Below, piece after piece: positions 52,155-59,996 of a stretch of DNA of 64,000 nt. The notes below the pieces were generated by a model. The model did not search any database and was not told the DNA's origin. It saw only the letters and a program-made list of their open reading frames with translations. The stretch is taken from NCBI RefSeq assembly GCF_001027285.1, contig NZ_CP011509.1, positions 7,650,501-7,714,500 of the forward strand, written 5' to 3'. Both the position numbers and the translations under genes were made by a program. Origin of the DNA: Archangium gephyra. GTDB lineage: Bacteria > Myxococcota > Myxococcia > Myxococcales > Myxococcaceae. Positions within the stretch are counted from its first letter, which is position 1. Each line of letters opens with the position of its first letter.

Positions 52155-52802
52155 CTACTTCACCAGCGCGCGGTCCTCGGCGGACAGCGTGCCGAGGCAC
52201 TTCGCGCAGAAGTGTCCCGAGCTCGCATCCGCGGACGAGATGGCCTTGCCCTTCGCGTCCGCCATCACGCAGCCCTTCTCCTCGCAGTGAGGGAACCCCA
52301 GCGTGTGCCCGAACTCGTGCACCGCCAGGTCACCCAGCCGGCGCAGCAGCGCCTCCTTCGTCTTGCTGTGCTTCTTGTAGATGTGCGCCGACACCAGGCA
52401 GGCCGGCCCTCCGATGTTCCCCAGTCCCGCGATGCCCCAGTCGAGGACGTTCCCCTTCGTGGCCGAGATCTCCGCCTCCGTCACCGCCACCACCTTCCAC
52501 GCCCCCTCTGGCGGGTTCTCGTCCAGCCAGTCCAGGATCCGATCCGCCCTCCATCGGCTCCTCGGGGCGTACCAGGCCTCCTGAGGAAGCTCTCGCGCCG
52601 GATCGATGCGGATCCGCACCTTCATGCGCGACTGGAGCTCCTGCCGCACCGTGTCCAGGAACTCCTGGCGCACCTTGCCCAGCGGCACGATCGCGACCAC
52701 CCGCTCCGGGGACGGCTCCGCCACCGCGGGAGCCATGAAGGACCCCACCAGCACCAGGGTGACGAACAGGAGCCCCAGGCTCACGACGCGGCGAGTGCGC
52801 AT
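52155..52802 (-). CDS. Secreted archaemetzincin-type metalloprotease
   Basis: The 215-residue protein has an N-terminal signal peptide or anchor (VVSLGLLFVTLVLVGSF). The archaemetzincin signature is complete: HEFGHTLGFPH at 162-172 (three zinc His), Cys173, Cys178, Met180 in CVM, and Cys199-x-x-Cys202, the second zinc site. It should be a zinc peptidase. Most archaemetzincins are cytoplasmic, so a signal-bearing version suggests an extracellular or periplasmic role. The gene lies 36 bp downstream of the mtgA-like gene and 12 bp upstream of a small membrane-protein gene, possibly one transcript. Confidence 0.9.
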   Translation of the reverse strand: MRTRRVVSLGLLFVTLVLVGSFMAPAVAEPSPERVVAIVPLGKVRQEFLDTVRQELQSRMKVRIRIDPARELPQEAWYAPRSRWRADRILDWLDENPPEGAWKVVAVTEAEISATKGNVLDWGIAGLGNIGGPACLVSAHIYKKHSKTKEALLRRLGDLAVHEFGHTLGFPHCEEKGCVMADAKGKAISSADASSGHFCAKCLGTLSAEDRALVK

Positions 52803-52838
52803 GCTTCACAGTGTACCCGCAGGCGGCGGGCCCGTCGC

Positions 52839-53726
52839 TCAGCCTTCCGCTTCGTCCTCGGACTCCTCCGGCTTCTTTCCACCGAGGATCTGATCGATCT
52901 CCTCGTGCGCGGCCCTCGCCTGCTCCGCGTTGAGCCGCTTCACCACTTCCATCTGCTCGATGGTCCAGTGCGCCCGCTTCTTCAGCGCCTTCGAGCCCGA
53001 GGACGGGGACCGCTTGCGCGGTGCCGGCAGCATCGACGCCAGGATGGCCCCCTGCGCCGCCGTCAGCTCCGAGGCCGCGACGCCGAAGTGCTCCCGCGCC
53101 CCCGCCTCGATTCCGTACACCCCGTTCCCCCACTCCACCACGTTCAGGTACAGCGTGAGGATCCGGTTCTTGGGCAGCGCCGTCTCCAGCCGGTGCGCCA
53201 GGATCAGCTCCTTGCCCTTGCGCAGCAGGCTCCGGTCCGTCGACAGCCAGAGGTTCTTCGCCAGCTGCTGGGTGATCGTCGACGCGCCACGCCCCAGCTT
53301 CCCCTTGCGCACCGCGTCCTCCAGCGCGTTCTCCAGCTCCTTCGTGTCCACGCCCTCGTGCAGGTAGAAGCTCGCGTCCTCCGAGAGCAGCACCGCGTCG
53401 ATCGCGTGCCGGGACACGCTCGACAGCGCCACCCAGTGCTGGCGGCGCCTGGGCTTCTGGCCCGCCTCGCGCGCCTCCTCCGCACGCTGCTCCATCAGCG
53501 CCGTCAGCTTCGGGTTCTGCTTCAGCAGCGGCTCCGCGGACGGCAGGCGCGCGTACTCGTAGGAGGCGAACACCACCAGTCCCAGGAACGCCACCATCAG
53601 CCCCCGGCGCAGCCATCCACCCCGCGCGGGCGCCTTCGCCACCTGGCGCGACTTGCCCGTGGTCGCCTGCTTCACCTTCCCCGTGGTGCCCGTGCTCTGC
53701 TTCAGCTTCATCGTCCGGCTGGCCAT
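52839..53726 (-). CDS. mtgA: Monofunctional peptidoglycan glycosyltransferase
   Basis: Start at ATG 53726 gives 295 residues. A Lys/Thr-rich cytoplasmic tail (1-40), one membrane helix at about 45-62, then a GT51 domain: catalytic Glu in LLSEDASFYLHEGVD, GASTITQQLAKNLWLS, RKGKELILAHRLE and ILTLYLNVVEWGNGVYGIE. It polymerises lipid II into glycan strands at the membrane outer face. There is no transpeptidase domain. An acidic tail (PEESEDEAEG) closes the protein. It heads a short minus-strand run with the archaemetzincin. Confidence 0.92.
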   Translation of the reverse strand: MASRTMKLKQSTGTTGKVKQATTGKSRQVAKAPARGGWLRRGLMVAFLGLVVFASYEYARLPSAEPLLKQNPKLTALMEQRAEEAREAGQKPRRRQHWVALSSVSRHAIDAVLLSEDASFYLHEGVDTKELENALEDAVRKGKLGRGASTITQQLAKNLWLSTDRSLLRKGKELILAHRLETALPKNRILTLYLNVVEWGNGVYGIEAGAREHFGVAASELTAAQGAILASMLPAPRKRSPSSGSKALKKRAHWTIEQMEVVKRLNAEQARAAHEEIDQILGGKKPEESEDEAEG

Positions 53727-53876
53727 GTCCGCGCCCATCTACCTCGAAGCGCCGCGTGAGGAAAATTCACCGACTCGACAGACAACCCCCTCCCACCTGC
53801 TCGCGGAGGGCACGCTCGCCCGCCTCCCCCAAATCTCACTCTCCGTGTCGATTTCTGTCTCGCAAAGGAGAGTTCC

Positions 53877-54404
53877 ATGTCCGTTCGTTTTATTCCCTGC
53901 TGTGTCCTCGTCGCGGGTATCGCCCTCCTGGGCTCGGGCTGCGCTCCCACGGCGGATGCGGCCGATCAGAAGGCGGCCCTGACGGAAGCGCAAGCAGGTG
54001 AATTCTGCGGGGGCATCGCCGGCATCCCCTGCGCCGCGGGCTTCACGTGCGTCGACGATCCCAATGACAGCTGCGACCCGAACCAGGGCGGCCGCGACTG
54101 CGGTGGCATCTGCCAGGCCAGCGAGGAGAAGAAGAGCTGCACCGGCAGGGAGCCCGGCTACACCTACGTCTCCCGCGACCCCGCCGAGTGCCCCGCCATC
54201 CTCTTCACCTGCCCCGAGGGCCAGTCCGCCTTCTTCAATGACTGCGGCTGCGGTTGCAAGACCAACGCTTGCAACTACAACGATCCAGCCCGGACCTACG
54301 TGTCGCAGGATCCCGACCAGTGCGCGGTCATCCGCTTCACCTGCCCCGAGGGCCAGTCCGCCTTCTTCGATGACTGCGGCTGCGGCTGCACGACCGCTCC
54401 GTAG
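53877..54404 (+). CDS. Cys-rich lipoprotein with tandem repeats
   Basis: ATG 53877 follows AAAGGAG and gives 175 residues. The signal ends in LLGSGC (lipobox). Then comes a Cys-rich domain (CGGIAGIPCAAGFTCVDD, as in myxobacterial secreted proteins) and two tandem copies of a 45-residue unit: YVSRDPAECPAILFTC...DCGCGC and YVSQDPDQCAVIRFTC...DCGCGC. Each unit carries about six Cys, so the mature protein is probably a disulfide-stabilised surface protein. Function unknown. A strong hairpin terminator follows, convergent with the FG-GAP gene. Confidence 0.82.
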   Translation: MSVRFIPCCVLVAGIALLGSGCAPTADAADQKAALTEAQAGEFCGGIAGIPCAAGFTCVDDPNDSCDPNQGGRDCGGICQASEEKKSCTGREPGYTYVSRDPAECPAILFTCPEGQSAFFNDCGCGCKTNACNYNDPARTYVSQDPDQCAVIRFTCPEGQSAFFDDCGCGCTTAP

Positions 54405-54430
54405 CCGGTAGCGCTCGCCGCGCGGTCCCG

Positions 54431-54467
54431 GGTGCTCCGGGGGGTACAGGCCCCGGAGCACCGGCCG
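54431..54467. terminator. Bidirectional hairpin terminator
   Basis: GGTGCTCCGGGG at 54431 pairs perfectly with CCCCGGAGCACC at 54451 around an 8-base loop, with GTTTCT following. It lies between the convergent lipoprotein and FG-GAP genes. Confidence 0.75.
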
Positions 54468-54470
54468 TTT

Positions 54471-56417
54471 CTACGGCACGACCTCCACGGTGGTGCCGGA
54501 GATCTTCACCCTCACGTCGACGGAGTTGGGATGCACGTCCTCTTCGTCGACGATGTCGCTCTTGTCCACGCCGATGCGCAGCGCGTACGTGCCATCCGGC
54601 ACGTCCGTGATGTCCAGCCACTGGCACGGGTAGTCACCCGCGTACACGTCGGCCCAGCCCGGCGAGATGCCCTGTGCGCCATTGGGATCGATGAACGGAG
54701 CCGGTGCGTCTCCGCAGTAGGGCACCAGGTCCACCAGGAAGAAGCCCTGCTTGCGGCCCACGGCCACCAACTCGTTGCCCGAGGTGAGCAGCTCATAGCT
54801 GGCGAACCCGACGAGGTGCTCATGCTGGTGGCACGAGTCGAACTGGTAGAGGTCCGGCCGCACATCGGGGGGCGGGATGCTCACGGCGCCCGAGCCCAGG
54901 TTCGGAATGGACACACTGAAGCGCAGCAGGCGGCGGTCTCCGGGTGCACCCACGCAGTGCTCCGTCACCTCGCATGCCGCCTCCGGGAAGTTGCGCCGCT
55001 CGATGTACATGGAGCGGGAGATGACATCCGCGTCCACCGTCACGTCCGGCTTGCCCCCGGTGCCCGACAGCCCGCACGCGGCGGGCAGCCGCAGGAAGGG
55101 CGTGGACTCCAGGGCCGGCACCTTGCCTCCGCCATACGCCACCACCCGTCCTGGCCGCAGCGGCATCGTCGGCGTCAGCTGGTCCACCGGCGGAGCCAGG
55201 CCCGCGAGGAAGTCGGCGTAGCCATCCCCGTTGAGATCTCCCGCGCCAACGGTCGCGAAGCTCACGAGCCCCGGGAACTCCGGGCCCACCGAGTTGCTCT
55301 TGGGCCAGGCCCAGTCCGGACGCATGTCGGCGGAGATCCCCTGCTTGGGGAAGAACGCGTACAGACGCCCGAACGCGCTCAGCAGGAACTCCGTCTCCCG
55401 GTTGTCCTTGTCCAGATCCCCCACCTGGACAAGGCCCGAGGACAGACTGAGGCCGGGGTACGCGGGGTCCGCGATGATGCTCCAGATGGATGCCGGGGAG
55501 ATGCCACCTTCGGGTTGGAAGAGATGCACCGCCACCCGGCCCTGGTAGCCCAGCACGGCCTCGCGATGGCCATCCCCGTTCTGGTCCGGGAACAAGGCGA
55601 TCAAGGACTCGGGGGCCGTCCAGGTGGGCGAGGCCCGCAGCCCTCCCTCGCAGATTCCAGGCTCGTCTATCTTGCAGCCCGGGTAGAGCTGGGAGCCCGC
55701 CGCCGTCACGAGCAGCAGCTCTCCCGTCCCGTCGCCATCGAGGTCCCCCGTGCGGAGGGTCCGCCCGGCCCGCTCGGGGAACGTCCTCACCAGGGTGAAG
55801 GGAGCATCCGCCGCAGGCGTGGCGCGATAGATGCTGGTGCGCCGCGTCGAGGCCTGGTTGACGACGAGATCATCGAGCCCATCCCCGTTCAGATCGCTGA
55901 GGAAGGCCGCGTAGTGGACCCCGATGAACGGCACGCGGAACAGGGGCTGCTGGAGCACGGCCCCGAGGTCCGCCTTGCCCGCGAAGACGAGCGTCCCCGT
56001 GAACTGGGAGCGGACGAGGATGTCGGCGAAGCCGTCCCCGTTCACGTTCCCGATGGACACCACGCTGCCGCGTCCGCTCGCGGACGGGTTGGAGTTCTGC
56101 CAGTCCAGCTCGGCGATGATGGGGTCGGAGAAGGACGAGCCATTGCCGGCGTAGAGGACCAGCGAGCCCTTGCCCGTCATCGACGAGCACGGAGGCGCCG
56201 CGACCACCAGGTCCTTCTTCCCGTCCCCGTTCACGTCCCCGAGCGCGATGGAGCTGCCGAAGCACGACTGCCGGAGCGACTCGGGCGCCTCCAGCATCCA
56301 GAGCGGCGTGTCGGACAGGAAGGGCCCCTGCTCCTCGGGCGGATTCGGAGGCGGTGTGGGGCAGCCCCCCAGCACCACCGCCAGCGCGGTGGAAACCAAC
56401 ACTCGACTCAGCTTCAT
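54471..56417 (-). CDS. FG-GAP propeller lipoprotein with C-terminal lysyl-oxidase domain
   Basis: ATG 56417 follows GAGGGGG and gives 648 residues. The signal ends in VLGGC (lipobox). Residues about 45-440 hold FG-GAP repeats (ALGDVNGDGKKDLVV, SDLNGDGLDDLVV, GAGDLNGDGYADFL), a calcium-binding propeller. The last 150 residues match animal lysyl oxidase: copper His530, His532, His534 in SCHQHEH, Lys556 in RKQGFFLVD and Tyr592 in DVYAGDYPCQWLDITDV, the pair that forms the LTQ cofactor. It may oxidise lysine side chains and cross-link extracellular matrix proteins. Spacing of the residues agrees with the human enzyme. It is convergent with the Cys-rich lipoprotein gene. Confidence 0.85.
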   Translation of the reverse strand: MKLSRVLVSTALAVVLGGCPTPPPNPPEEQGPFLSDTPLWMLEAPESLRQSCFGSSIALGDVNGDGKKDLVVAAPPCSSMTGKGSLVLYAGNGSSFSDPIIAELDWQNSNPSASGRGSVVSIGNVNGDGFADILVRSQFTGTLVFAGKADLGAVLQQPLFRVPFIGVHYAAFLSDLNGDGLDDLVVNQASTRRTSIYRATPAADAPFTLVRTFPERAGRTLRTGDLDGDGTGELLLVTAAGSQLYPGCKIDEPGICEGGLRASPTWTAPESLIALFPDQNGDGHREAVLGYQGRVAVHLFQPEGGISPASIWSIIADPAYPGLSLSSGLVQVGDLDKDNRETEFLLSAFGRLYAFFPKQGISADMRPDWAWPKSNSVGPEFPGLVSFATVGAGDLNGDGYADFLAGLAPPVDQLTPTMPLRPGRVVAYGGGKVPALESTPFLRLPAACGLSGTGGKPDVTVDADVISRSMYIERRNFPEAACEVTEHCVGAPGDRRLLRFSVSIPNLGSGAVSIPPPDVRPDLYQFDSCHQHEHLVGFASYELLTSGNELVAVGRKQGFFLVDLVPYCGDAPAPFIDPNGAQGISPGWADVYAGDYPCQWLDITDVPDGTYALRIGVDKSDIVDEEDVHPNSVDVRVKISGTTVEVVP

Positions 56418-56541
56418 GTGTGAAACCCCCTCGATACGCGGAGCCCTCCGGCCGGAGCCCGGAGGCGAACGATAGCGGACCCATCCCCTCCCGGTCCTTT
56501 TCGCCCTATCCTCGTCTCTTCTCATCATCTGGGAACGAGAC

Positions 56542-57963
56542 ATGACGCAGCCCGCCGCACTCACCGGAGTGGCCCTCCGGGGTCCCCGCCCCCTGCCGCT
56601 CCTGGGAGCGAAGGGCAACTTCCTGCGCTTCTTCTCCGATCCCATCGGCCAGTCGCTGCGCCTGCACCGCGACTACGGCGAGGTCTGCGCCCTCACGGAC
56701 GGAGACCCCTCGGTGCTGTGCCTCTTCGGGCCCGCCTACAACCAGCAGGTCCTCTCCGACCGCAACCTCTTCCACCACAACGACAAGGCCTTCTTCCCCG
56801 TACCGGAGACGGCGCGCCAGCTGCTCTCGGGCCTGACGTCGATGAATGGCGAGCTCCACCGCCGGCAGCGCAAGCTGATGATGCCGCCCTTCCAGAAGGG
56901 CCGCGTCGAGGGCTACCGCGACGACATGGTGGCCCTCACCGAGCACGCCCTCTCGCGCTGGACGCCGGGCCGTACGCTCGACGTGTCCGGGGAGATGACC
57001 GAGCTCACGCTGCAGATCGCCCTGCGCTGTCTGTTCGGCATCGAGGACGAGCGGCAGGCGCACGACCTGGGCCACCTGGGCATGGACTTCCTGGAGGGGC
57101 TCACCTCGCCCGCGGTGATGATGCTGCCCCGGGCCCTGCCGGGCACACCGTATGCCCGCTTCGTGCGCACCTCGAATGCGCTGCACGCGCGCCTGCTCGA
57201 GCTCATCCGCCACAAGCGCACGCTGCCCGAGGGCCGCGACGTGCTCTCCATGCTCCTGCGAGCCCATGACGAGGACGGCTCGGCCCTCACGGACGAGGAG
57301 TTGCTCGGCCAGGCCTCCGTCATCTACATCGCCGGCCACGAGACCACCTCGCACACGTTGAGCTGGACGCTCTTCCTCCTGTCGCAGCACCCGCGCGTAC
57401 TCGCGGACCTGGAGGACGAGCTGTCCGGCACGCTCCGTGGCGCCGCGCCCTCCGTGGAGCAGCTCTCCCGGCTGCCGCTGCTCGACGCCGTGGTGAAGGA
57501 GAGCATGCGCCTGCTGCCAGCCACTCCCCTGCTCTTCGTCCGCTTCGCCACGGACGGCTTCCAGCTCGGCCCCCTCGCACTCCCCAAGGGCACGGGCGTC
57601 ATGCTCAGCCCGTTCATCACCCACCGGCAGCCGGACCTCTACCCCGAGCCGGACCGCTTCCTCCCCGAGCGCTGGCAGCGCCTGCAGCCCTCGCTCTACG
57701 AATACCTGCCGTTCGGCGCCGGGCCGCGCATGTGCCTGGGAGCCACGTTCGCCTCGCAGGAGGTGCGCCTCGTGCTGGCGACGCTGCTGCAACGCTTCCG
57801 GTTGTCGCTCGCTCCGGAGGCCCGCGTGTCGTGCCAGGTGCGGGGCATCACCCTGGGCCCTCGCCATGGCCTGCCCATGCGTGTGGGAGGCCGGGACACG
57901 CCGCTCCCTCCCCCGGTCCGGGTGCGAGGAGACATCCCGCGCATCGTGCGGCTGGAGTCCTGA
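56542..57963 (+). CDS. Cytochrome P450
   Basis: The 473-residue protein has all P450 marks: I-helix AGHETTS at 264-270, the Glu-x-x-Arg of ESMRLLPATP near 325, and the haem loop FGAGPRMCLG with Cys398. It is a soluble class I-type monooxygenase that needs an external ferredoxin and reductase, neither of which is nearby. It has no biosynthetic cluster around it in this window. It ends 30 bp before the PilB-like gene on the same strand. Substrate cannot be told from sequence. Confidence 0.95.
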   Translation: MTQPAALTGVALRGPRPLPLLGAKGNFLRFFSDPIGQSLRLHRDYGEVCALTDGDPSVLCLFGPAYNQQVLSDRNLFHHNDKAFFPVPETARQLLSGLTSMNGELHRRQRKLMMPPFQKGRVEGYRDDMVALTEHALSRWTPGRTLDVSGEMTELTLQIALRCLFGIEDERQAHDLGHLGMDFLEGLTSPAVMMLPRALPGTPYARFVRTSNALHARLLELIRHKRTLPEGRDVLSMLLRAHDEDGSALTDEELLGQASVIYIAGHETTSHTLSWTLFLLSQHPRVLADLEDELSGTLRGAAPSVEQLSRLPLLDAVVKESMRLLPATPLLFVRFATDGFQLGPLALPKGTGVMLSPFITHRQPDLYPEPDRFLPERWQRLQPSLYEYLPFGAGPRMCLGATFASQEVRLVLATLLQRFRLSLAPEARVSCQVRGITLGPRHGLPMRVGGRDTPLPPPVRVRGDIPRIVRLES

Positions 57964-57992
57964 GCACACGCCGGGCGTGCTATGCCCACCGC

Positions 57993-59546
57993 ATGGCCCA
58001 GGGGTCCGACACCTTCTCCGAGCTCTCGCAGTACACCCTCGACCGCCACTCCATGCGGCTGCTGCCGGAGCCGTTCTGCCGCCGCCACTCCGTGGTGGTG
58101 CTGGGGAAGATCGACCCGCAGGCGTCCGATGCGCCCGTCACCATCGGCATGGCGGATCCGGACAACCAGTCCCTGCGCTTCCGGATCTCCGACTTCCTGC
58201 AGCGGGCCATCCAGCCGGTGAAGCTCAACCTCTACGAGATCGACACGGCCCTGCAGACGGGCTTCGGCGCCGGGCCCCAGACGAAGTCGGATCTCATCAT
58301 CCGCAAGCGCCTGCCCTCGCGGGTGCCGCCCACGCCCGTCGAGCTCGTGGATGACATCCTCGCCGGGGCCATCGAGCGCAAGGCCTCGGACATCCACATC
58401 GAGGCCTATCGCGACGACGTGGACCTGCGCTACCGCATCGACGGCATCCTGCACCAGGCCTTCACGCACATGGATCCGGAGTCCGTGCAGGAGGTGGTCA
58501 GCCGCATCAAGATCCTCGCCGGCATGGACATCACCGAGCGGCGCCGGCCCCAGGACGGCCGCATCCGCGCCGTGCTCGTCCAGGGCGAGGAGCAGAAGGT
58601 CATCGACTTCCGGGTGAGCGTGGTGCCGAGCCCGGGCGGTGAGGACGTGGTCATCCGCGTGCTCGACTCGAGCGCGGGGCTCGTGCCCGTGAGCAAGCTG
58701 GGGATGAGCCCGGAGACGGAGCGGGTGTTCCTCAACCTGCTCTCCAACCCCGAGGGCCTCATCCTCGTCACCGGCCCCACCGGCAGCGGGAAGACGACCA
58801 CGCTCTACGGGGCGCTCGCGCAGCTCAACGATGGGCGCAAGAAGATCATCACCGCCGAGGATCCCATCGAGTACTACGTCCCCAAGGTGAACCAGAAGGA
58901 GGTCACCTCGCAGATGTCGCACGCGCTGCTGCTGCGCGCGCTGCTGCGGCAGGATCCCAACGTGATGCTCGTGGGGGAGATCCGCGACCTGGAGACGGGC
59001 AGCATGGCGCTCAACGCGGCGGCCACCGGGCACGTGGTGCTCGGCACGCTCCACACCGCGGATGCCGTGGGCGCCGTGGGCCGGCTCCGCGGCCTGGAGC
59101 TGGATGACACCGACATCGCGGACTCGCTGCTCGCGGTGCTGGCGCAGCGGCTCGTGCGTCGCAACTGCCCCAGGTGCGTGGCGCCCGCCGAGCCCACCCG
59201 GAAGCAGAAGGAGCTGCTCGGGCCGCTGCTGGACGGCATCCAGCCCCAGACGGGCGTCGGGTGCGAGGAGTGCCGCCACACGGGCTACCGCGGACGCACC
59301 GGCCTCTACGAGCTGCTGGTGGTGGACTCGGGGCTGCAGGATCTGATCGCCCAGGGGGCCCACAGCGCCCAGCTGCGCCGCCACGCACGGGCGCATGGCT
59401 TCCGCACCCTCGTGGAGGACGCGATGGAGAAGATCGCCTCCGGGCAGACCACGCTCGCGGAGCTGGTGCGTGTCATCCCCTACCGGCAGCTCATGTCCGC
59501 CCGCGAGGAGCGACAGCAGGGCCAGGTCCAGGGCCAGAAGGACTGA
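57993..59546 (+). CDS. PilB/GspE-family secretion ATPase
   Basis: ATG 57993 gives 517 residues; there is no clear ribosome site. An N-terminal PilB/GspE-like domain precedes the ATPase: Walker A GPTGSGKT at 261-268, Walker B VMLVGEIRD, and the His box LGTLHTADA. A tetra-Cys zinc element (CPRC...CEEC) and GYRGRTGLYELL complete the type II secretion/type IV pilus ATPase signature. It powers pseudopilus or pilus assembly from the cytoplasmic face. No other pilus or secretion gene is nearby, so it is an orphan copy. Confidence 0.92.
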   Translation: MAQGSDTFSELSQYTLDRHSMRLLPEPFCRRHSVVVLGKIDPQASDAPVTIGMADPDNQSLRFRISDFLQRAIQPVKLNLYEIDTALQTGFGAGPQTKSDLIIRKRLPSRVPPTPVELVDDILAGAIERKASDIHIEAYRDDVDLRYRIDGILHQAFTHMDPESVQEVVSRIKILAGMDITERRRPQDGRIRAVLVQGEEQKVIDFRVSVVPSPGGEDVVIRVLDSSAGLVPVSKLGMSPETERVFLNLLSNPEGLILVTGPTGSGKTTTLYGALAQLNDGRKKIITAEDPIEYYVPKVNQKEVTSQMSHALLLRALLRQDPNVMLVGEIRDLETGSMALNAAATGHVVLGTLHTADAVGAVGRLRGLELDDTDIADSLLAVLAQRLVRRNCPRCVAPAEPTRKQKELLGPLLDGIQPQTGVGCEECRHTGYRGRTGLYELLVVDSGLQDLIAQGAHSAQLRRHARAHGFRTLVEDAMEKIASGQTTLAELVRVIPYRQLMSAREERQQGQVQGQKD

Positions 59547-59570
59547 GCGGCCCCTGTCCGGCGCGGCGCG

Positions 59571-59852
59571 TCAAAGAAGGATCAGCGCAGCCAGTCCCAG
59601 GCCGAGGAGCACGAGGATCACCGCCAGGGTCCGGACCGGGAGGGCGTCCACCCGCGCCGGCAGCGGCATGGGGCGGGGAGGCTCCTCGGGCGGGACGTAG
59701 GGCTCCTTGGTGACGCTGATGCGCAGCAGCACCGACGGGGACAGGCTCCGTCCGAGGTCCTCGGGAAGAAAGGGCTCCCCATTGATGATGAGCCGGGGCC
59801 TTTCGGAGGCGGCCGGCTCGGGGGTCTCGGGGGGCGTGGAGGGGGGAGCCAT
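59571..59852 (-). CDS. Small tail-anchored membrane protein
   Basis: The 93-residue frame starts at ATG 59852 after GGGGGGAAG. It begins Pro-rich, then carries LIINGEPFLPEDLG and SPSVLLRISVTKEPYVPPE, and ends in a hydrophobic helix at about 74-93 (LAVILVLLGLGLAALILL) with no tail. That is a C-terminal anchor. It is convergent with the PilB-like gene and divergent from the gene at 59997. The family is not recognised. Confidence 0.6.
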   Translation of the reverse strand: MAPPSTPPETPEPAASERPRLIINGEPFLPEDLGRSLSPSVLLRISVTKEPYVPPEEPPRPMPLPARVDALPVRTLAVILVLLGLGLAALILL

Positions 59853-59996
59853 CTTCCCCCCCACTCTAGGCCATCCCGGGCTTCCCGAAAGTAAGGGGCC
59901 CCCCCCAGGCGGCGAGCGATTCGTACGATCAGCACGCACCTGGAGGCGGGGTCCGTCCGATAATCCCCCTGTCTTGATTTTCGAGAGGATTTCTCC

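Noticed and set aside
57732-57992. Longer PilB-like protein starting inside the P450 gene
   Set aside because: The extension overlaps the haem-binding end of the P450 in another frame and has the composition of a shadow.
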